Positions 6,686-8,995 of a stretch of 8,995 nucleotides of DNA are shown here, piece after piece. The notes below the pieces were generated by a model, which saw only the letters and a program-made list of their open reading frames with translations, was not told where the DNA came from and searched no databases. Numbering within the stretch: the stretch's first letter is position 1; every line of letters starts with the position of its first letter. Source of the stretch: JAKFXL01 sp947085765 (GTDB lineage: Bacteria > Pseudomonadota > Gammaproteobacteria > Tenderiales > Tenderiaceae). The DNA lies in contig CAMTXZ010000151.1 of NCBI GenBank assembly GCA_947085765.1, forward strand, positions 1 to 8,995, given 5' to 3'. Both the position numbers and the translations under genes were made by a program.

Positions 6686-7337
6686 ATGTTTGAATGGATT
6701 TTTTTACCGGAGGCATAGGTTGCATTGGCCACCTTGACCGCGCTGGAGATTGTGTTGGGGATCGATAACATCATCTTTCTCTCCATCCTGGTGGGGCCGC
6801 GACCTGATCCTCATCGGCGGCGGTCTGTTCCTGCTGGCCAAGAGCACCATGGAGATCCATAACGCTCTCGAGGGGGTGGAGGAGGAGCACAGCACTGCCG
6901 CCAAGGCGGGCGCCAGTTTCATGATGATAGTGGTGCAGATCGCCATCATCGACATCATCTTCTCGCTCGATTCTGTCATTACTGCTGTTGGCATGGCCGA
7001 GCATGTACCGGTGATGGTGATGGTGATGGTGATGGTGATGGTGATGGTGATGGTGCTGGCGATTGTGATTGCGGTGCTAGTGATGATGGTGGCGGCCAAG
7101 TCCATTGGCGATTTTGTCGATAAACACCCGACCATCAAGATGTTGGCATTGAGCTTCCTGATAGTGGTTGGTGTCGCCCTGATCGGTGAAGGGTTTGAGA
7201 TGCACGTGCCGAAGGGTTACATCTATTTTGCGATGGCCTTCTCGCTGGTGGTGGAGATGGTTAACCTGCGGATGCGCGCCAAGAACAAGAGTAAGGCGCA
7301 GCCGGTGGAGCTGCACAAACGTATTAGCGAAGAGTAA
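6686..7337 (+). pseudogene. TerC/YgdQ-family integral membrane protein, broken
   Basis: The ATG at 6686 has a good ribosome binding site (GGAG at 6675-6678). MFEWIFLPEA is followed by TAG at 6716-6718, where the family has Trp (EAWVALATLTALEIVLGIDN). The same frame continues to FLSILVG. At about 6791-6796 the coding frame changes and resumes at GRDLILIGGGLFLLAKS. Compared with E. coli YgdQ, about 50 codons of the first third are missing. The remainder follows the family closely: IIFSLDSVITAVGMAEH, KSIGDFVDKHPTIKMLALSF, VPKGYIYFAMAFS. Seven VM dipeptides replace a short segment. The intact protein would be a multi-span inner-membrane protein possibly involved in metal or ion handling; that role is poorly defined. 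It starts 67 bases after ubiD and may once have been co-transcribed with it. An ATG at 6750 could express only an N-terminally wrong fragment. The stop plus the deletion make a functional product unlikely. Confidence 0.88.
7011..7055 (+). repeat. Hexanucleotide microsatellite (GTGATG)7 plus GTG
   Basis: Seven exact GTGATG units (7011-7052) are followed by GTG and then CTG. In the old terC-like frame they encode seven Val-Met pairs inside a membrane segment. Alignment by eye with E. coli YgdQ suggests one unit was ancestral, so about six units (36 bases) have been added. Because the unit is six bases, changes in copy number keep the frame. Confidence 0.93.
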
Positions 7338-7379
7338 CAAAAGAGTAAACGACCGGTGCAAAGGGGTTTGTAGCCGGAC

Positions 7380-7417
7380 AAATGAAGAAGGGCCGCATCT
7401 GCGGCCCTTCTTCATTT
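7380..7417 (+). terminator. Strong intrinsic terminator after the terC-like pseudogene
   Basis: Bases 7380-7396 (AAATGAAGAAGGGCCGC) pair perfectly with 7401-7417 to give a 17-bp stem with an ATCT loop. GGCTTTTCC follows. On the opposite strand the stem begins with A/T pairs, so it could also stop transcription coming from the insertion sequence. It lies 42 bases after the pseudogene stop and probably ended the ubiD-terC transcription unit. Confidence 0.9.
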
Positions 7418-7442
7418 GGCTTTTCCAAGCCCGGTTTACCCT

Positions 7443-7472
7443 ACAGACGGGAGAGAGACTCCCCCAGTCTGT
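7443..7472. repeat. Imperfect hairpin ACAGACGGGAG..CTCCC(CCA)GTCTGT
   Basis: ACAGAC plus GGGAG (7443-7453) pairs with CTCCC (7459-7463) and GTCTGT (7467-7472), with an AGAGA loop and a three-base CCA bulge. Its role is unknown. It could be a left-end remnant of the neighbouring insertion sequence or a second weak terminator. The rest of 7473-7578 shows no gene or recognisable site. Confidence 0.5.
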
Positions 7473-7578
7473 TGAATATAAACCTTACTTCTTGATCTAG
7501 AGTTTAGAGCGAAGCCCACCTCGTCAACCTGATATTCACAGATTGAATCACAACGACATCTTATTAATTTTCCTGGTA

Positions 7579-8920
7579 TTAAGCGGTATTAGGCTGCTCA
7601 TACCCAGATATTCCATTTTCACCCCAGTTTGGGGGTTCGAATATTTTGCATTTACTATTCCACCACTCCCGAACACTAACATGCCTTAAAATACGCACCA
7701 GTCCTTTACGGATTTGTCCGGCGGTGATGGGGATTGTTGGCCGCCAGGGCGAGTGGCAACACAACGCCTTCACCACGGAGTTGTCCAAACAACTCAACAG
7801 TTGCACAAGCCCATAACTGACCATGGTGATATGGACCCAACGATGTAATGTCTGACGCGTCTGCTGCCAGGCCTCTTTCATTCCCCAAGACAACTTTAGT
7901 TGGGAGCCTGCCCCACGAAGTGCTTTGGGCATTGAACATCGATTCAATCGACCAGCGCTCACCGTAGTTTTCGATTACCTGAACGGGCGTGAGTGTGGTA
8001 TCTGTACTCAATAACAGGCATGTTGATTTCCAATGGCCTTTATCGCTTTTAAATTCGCACCAAACGACACGTACCAGCCGGCCATCCAGAAATCGTGCTT
8101 TGAGCACTTTACTGCGATAGCGCAGCTCCTGGGCTTTACCGTAGAGTTTGAGCGTCGCCTCCGTCCGCCTTAAGTGAGCGATACGCTTCGGCGTGTATTT
8201 CTCACCATATTTTCGCGGACGTCCTCGCTGTCCTTTAATCTTCGCGGGCGGTTCGTCGTACAGTCGCGTGTCGATCCTGACTTGGCCGATGACATCAAAT
8301 CCTCGCTTTTGCATCGGCTCTATAAAGCAGCGGCGCATGTACCAACAATCGACCAGAACGCGAACCTTTATCCCGTTGAATAGGCGATAAACGCTACGTA
8401 TCAAGGTGCCGACCGCTACAAGCTTCCCCGTATTGCTGACGCTGGGCACCAATCGGGAAAGAATCGGTAACGCCACCGGTGCTTTATCCTGACGCTTAAC
8501 AATCATCGCCAAACTCACCCAGCACTGGCCACGAACGAACGGCGCAAGATTGGGTTTATTCCCGTGTTGGTGATGTATCTGACTGCCCGGTGCTTTTTTG
8601 GAAGCCCTGAGCGTCAATGTATCGTCAATGACCAGATGCACAACATCGCTCTTAATCACTGACAGCACCAACCGTACAAATTGTCTAGCCAGCGCCAGCC
8701 AGGACCATCGCCCCTGCTGTAACCACTTGTAGTAGCTGGTCCAGTGGTTGCGCATATTCACCACCAAATAGGCATCGGTGACGAAGCCTGTGGGTGTCAG
8801 CATTGCCCCGATCAATAACTCAATGAATGTGCCTATTGATCTTGGGGGTAGCGCGCTGCACAAAAATGTTATCCAATGACAGAGTTCGCGAGGGATACTG
8901 CCATATCCGTTTGCGTTCAT
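7579..8920 (-). pseudogene. DDE transposase (IS4/IS701-like group), frameshifted
   Basis: Translation starts at the ATG at 8920, with GGAG six bases upstream (8930-8927). The first frame gives MNANGYGSIP and carries the probable DDE residues: D99/D100 in VIDDTL, D191 in VLVDCWYM and E326 in ERWSIESMFN. After N330 (7931) this frame runs into unrelated residues and stops at 7706. The expected continuation, QLKLSWGMKEAWQQTRQTLHRW, lies in another frame from 7902 and runs to a stop at 7579, ending GENGISGYEQPNTA. Removing 28 bases (7903-7930) would join the halves into a protein of about 437 residues. The truncated product keeps all three catalytic residues but has a foreign 74-residue tail, so activity is doubtful. 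Family placement within the DDE group is by motif only. The domain lies convergent to the terC-like remnant. Confidence 0.85.
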
Positions 8921-8921
8921 A

Positions 8922-8959
8922 GCGGCCTCCAGAAGTTTTATGTTTCTTCTGAAGGCCGC
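8922..8959 (-). promoter_or_regulatory. Hairpin sequestering the transposase ribosome binding site
   Basis: In the transposase mRNA, GCGGCCUUCAGAAG (8959-8946) pairs with CUUCUGGAGGCCGC (8935-8922). This is a 14-bp stem with one G.U pair and a 10-base loop. The GGAG ribosome binding site (8930-8927) is inside the stem and the AUG is one base after it. Comparable leader hairpins in IS10 and IS50 block translation from transcripts that enter from outside the element. A similar role is inferred here. Confidence 0.75.
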
Positions 8960-8963
8960 GCCT

Positions 8964-8995
8964 TGCATAACTTCATGAACCCTTGAAGTTATGCA
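8964..8995. repeat. 12-bp palindrome at the right end of the insertion sequence
   Basis: TGCATAACTTCA (8964-8975) is the exact reverse complement of TGAAGTTATGCA (8984-8995), with an eight-base loop TGAACCCT. It lies upstream of the transposase hairpin and runs to the last base of the window. It may be the tip of the insertion sequence, a protein-binding site or part of a transcription barrier. Confidence 0.8.

Larger units (their letters stand above)
7579..8995 (-). mobile_element. Insertion sequence carrying the frameshifted transposase (ends not resolved)
   Basis: The transposase pseudogene plus its 5' leader with two hairpins (8922-8959 and 8964-8995) form most of an insertion sequence. 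The right end is at or beyond the window edge. No copy of the right-end sequence TGCATAACTTCA was found between 7338 and 7600, so the left inverted repeat is not identified and the left boundary given is simply the stop codon. The left end may have been lost or may have a divergent repeat. Confidence 0.7.

Noticed and set aside
7011..7055. CRISPR-like repeat array
   Set aside because: The units are six bases long with no spacers, so this is a microsatellite.
6704..7138. Minus-strand frame with Thr-Ile repeats opposite the terC-like pseudogene
   Set aside because: The Thr-Ile repeat is only the reverse reading of the GTGATG microsatellite.

Overview
The window reads as a chromosome segment of a gammaproteobacterium with moderately high GC. 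The opdA and ubiD products look very close to their enterobacterial counterparts, and the secreted protein ends in a GlyGly-CTERM-like sorting signal, a type best known from Gammaproteobacteria. No species is claimed. Two housekeeping genes flank a surface-protein gene, and mobile or decaying DNA lies at both ends.

Left end (1-924): the window opens inside the last 49 codons of a group II intron reverse transcriptase/maturase. The intron's domains V and VI follow, with the probable 3' splice boundary near 219. Next is an AT-rich stretch with a 73-residue orphan gene (281-502, +) and a possible convergent 52-residue gene (479-637, -). After these, about 290 bp without genes carry a GTGGGCAC/GTGCCCAC hairpin and a copy of a common interspersed repeat.

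Core (925-6618): opdA (oligopeptidase A, +) ends at a 12-bp hairpin that separates it from a convergent gene. That gene (-) encodes a secreted, modular, calcium-binding-looking protein with HYR-like, Calx-beta-like, PKD and choice-of-anchor-U-like parts and a C-terminal anchor. A run of nine G lies exactly in its GlyGly motif. Divergent from it is ubiD, the ubiquinone-pathway decarboxylase (+).

Right end (6619-8995): downstream of ubiD is a TerC/YgdQ-family membrane protein gene that is clearly broken. It has an early TAG, a deletion of roughly 50 codons with a frame change, and seven tandem GTGATG hexamers. A 17-bp perfect hairpin terminator follows. The rest is an insertion sequence on the minus strand. 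Its DDE transposase is frameshifted by an apparent 28-nt insertion, its ribosome binding site is buried in a 14-bp hairpin, and a 12-bp palindrome runs exactly to the window edge.

No multi-gene system that looks new was found. The most testable unusual points are the poly-G tract at the sorting signal, the hexamer expansion in the terC-like pseudogene, and the hairpin-masked start of the damaged transposase.
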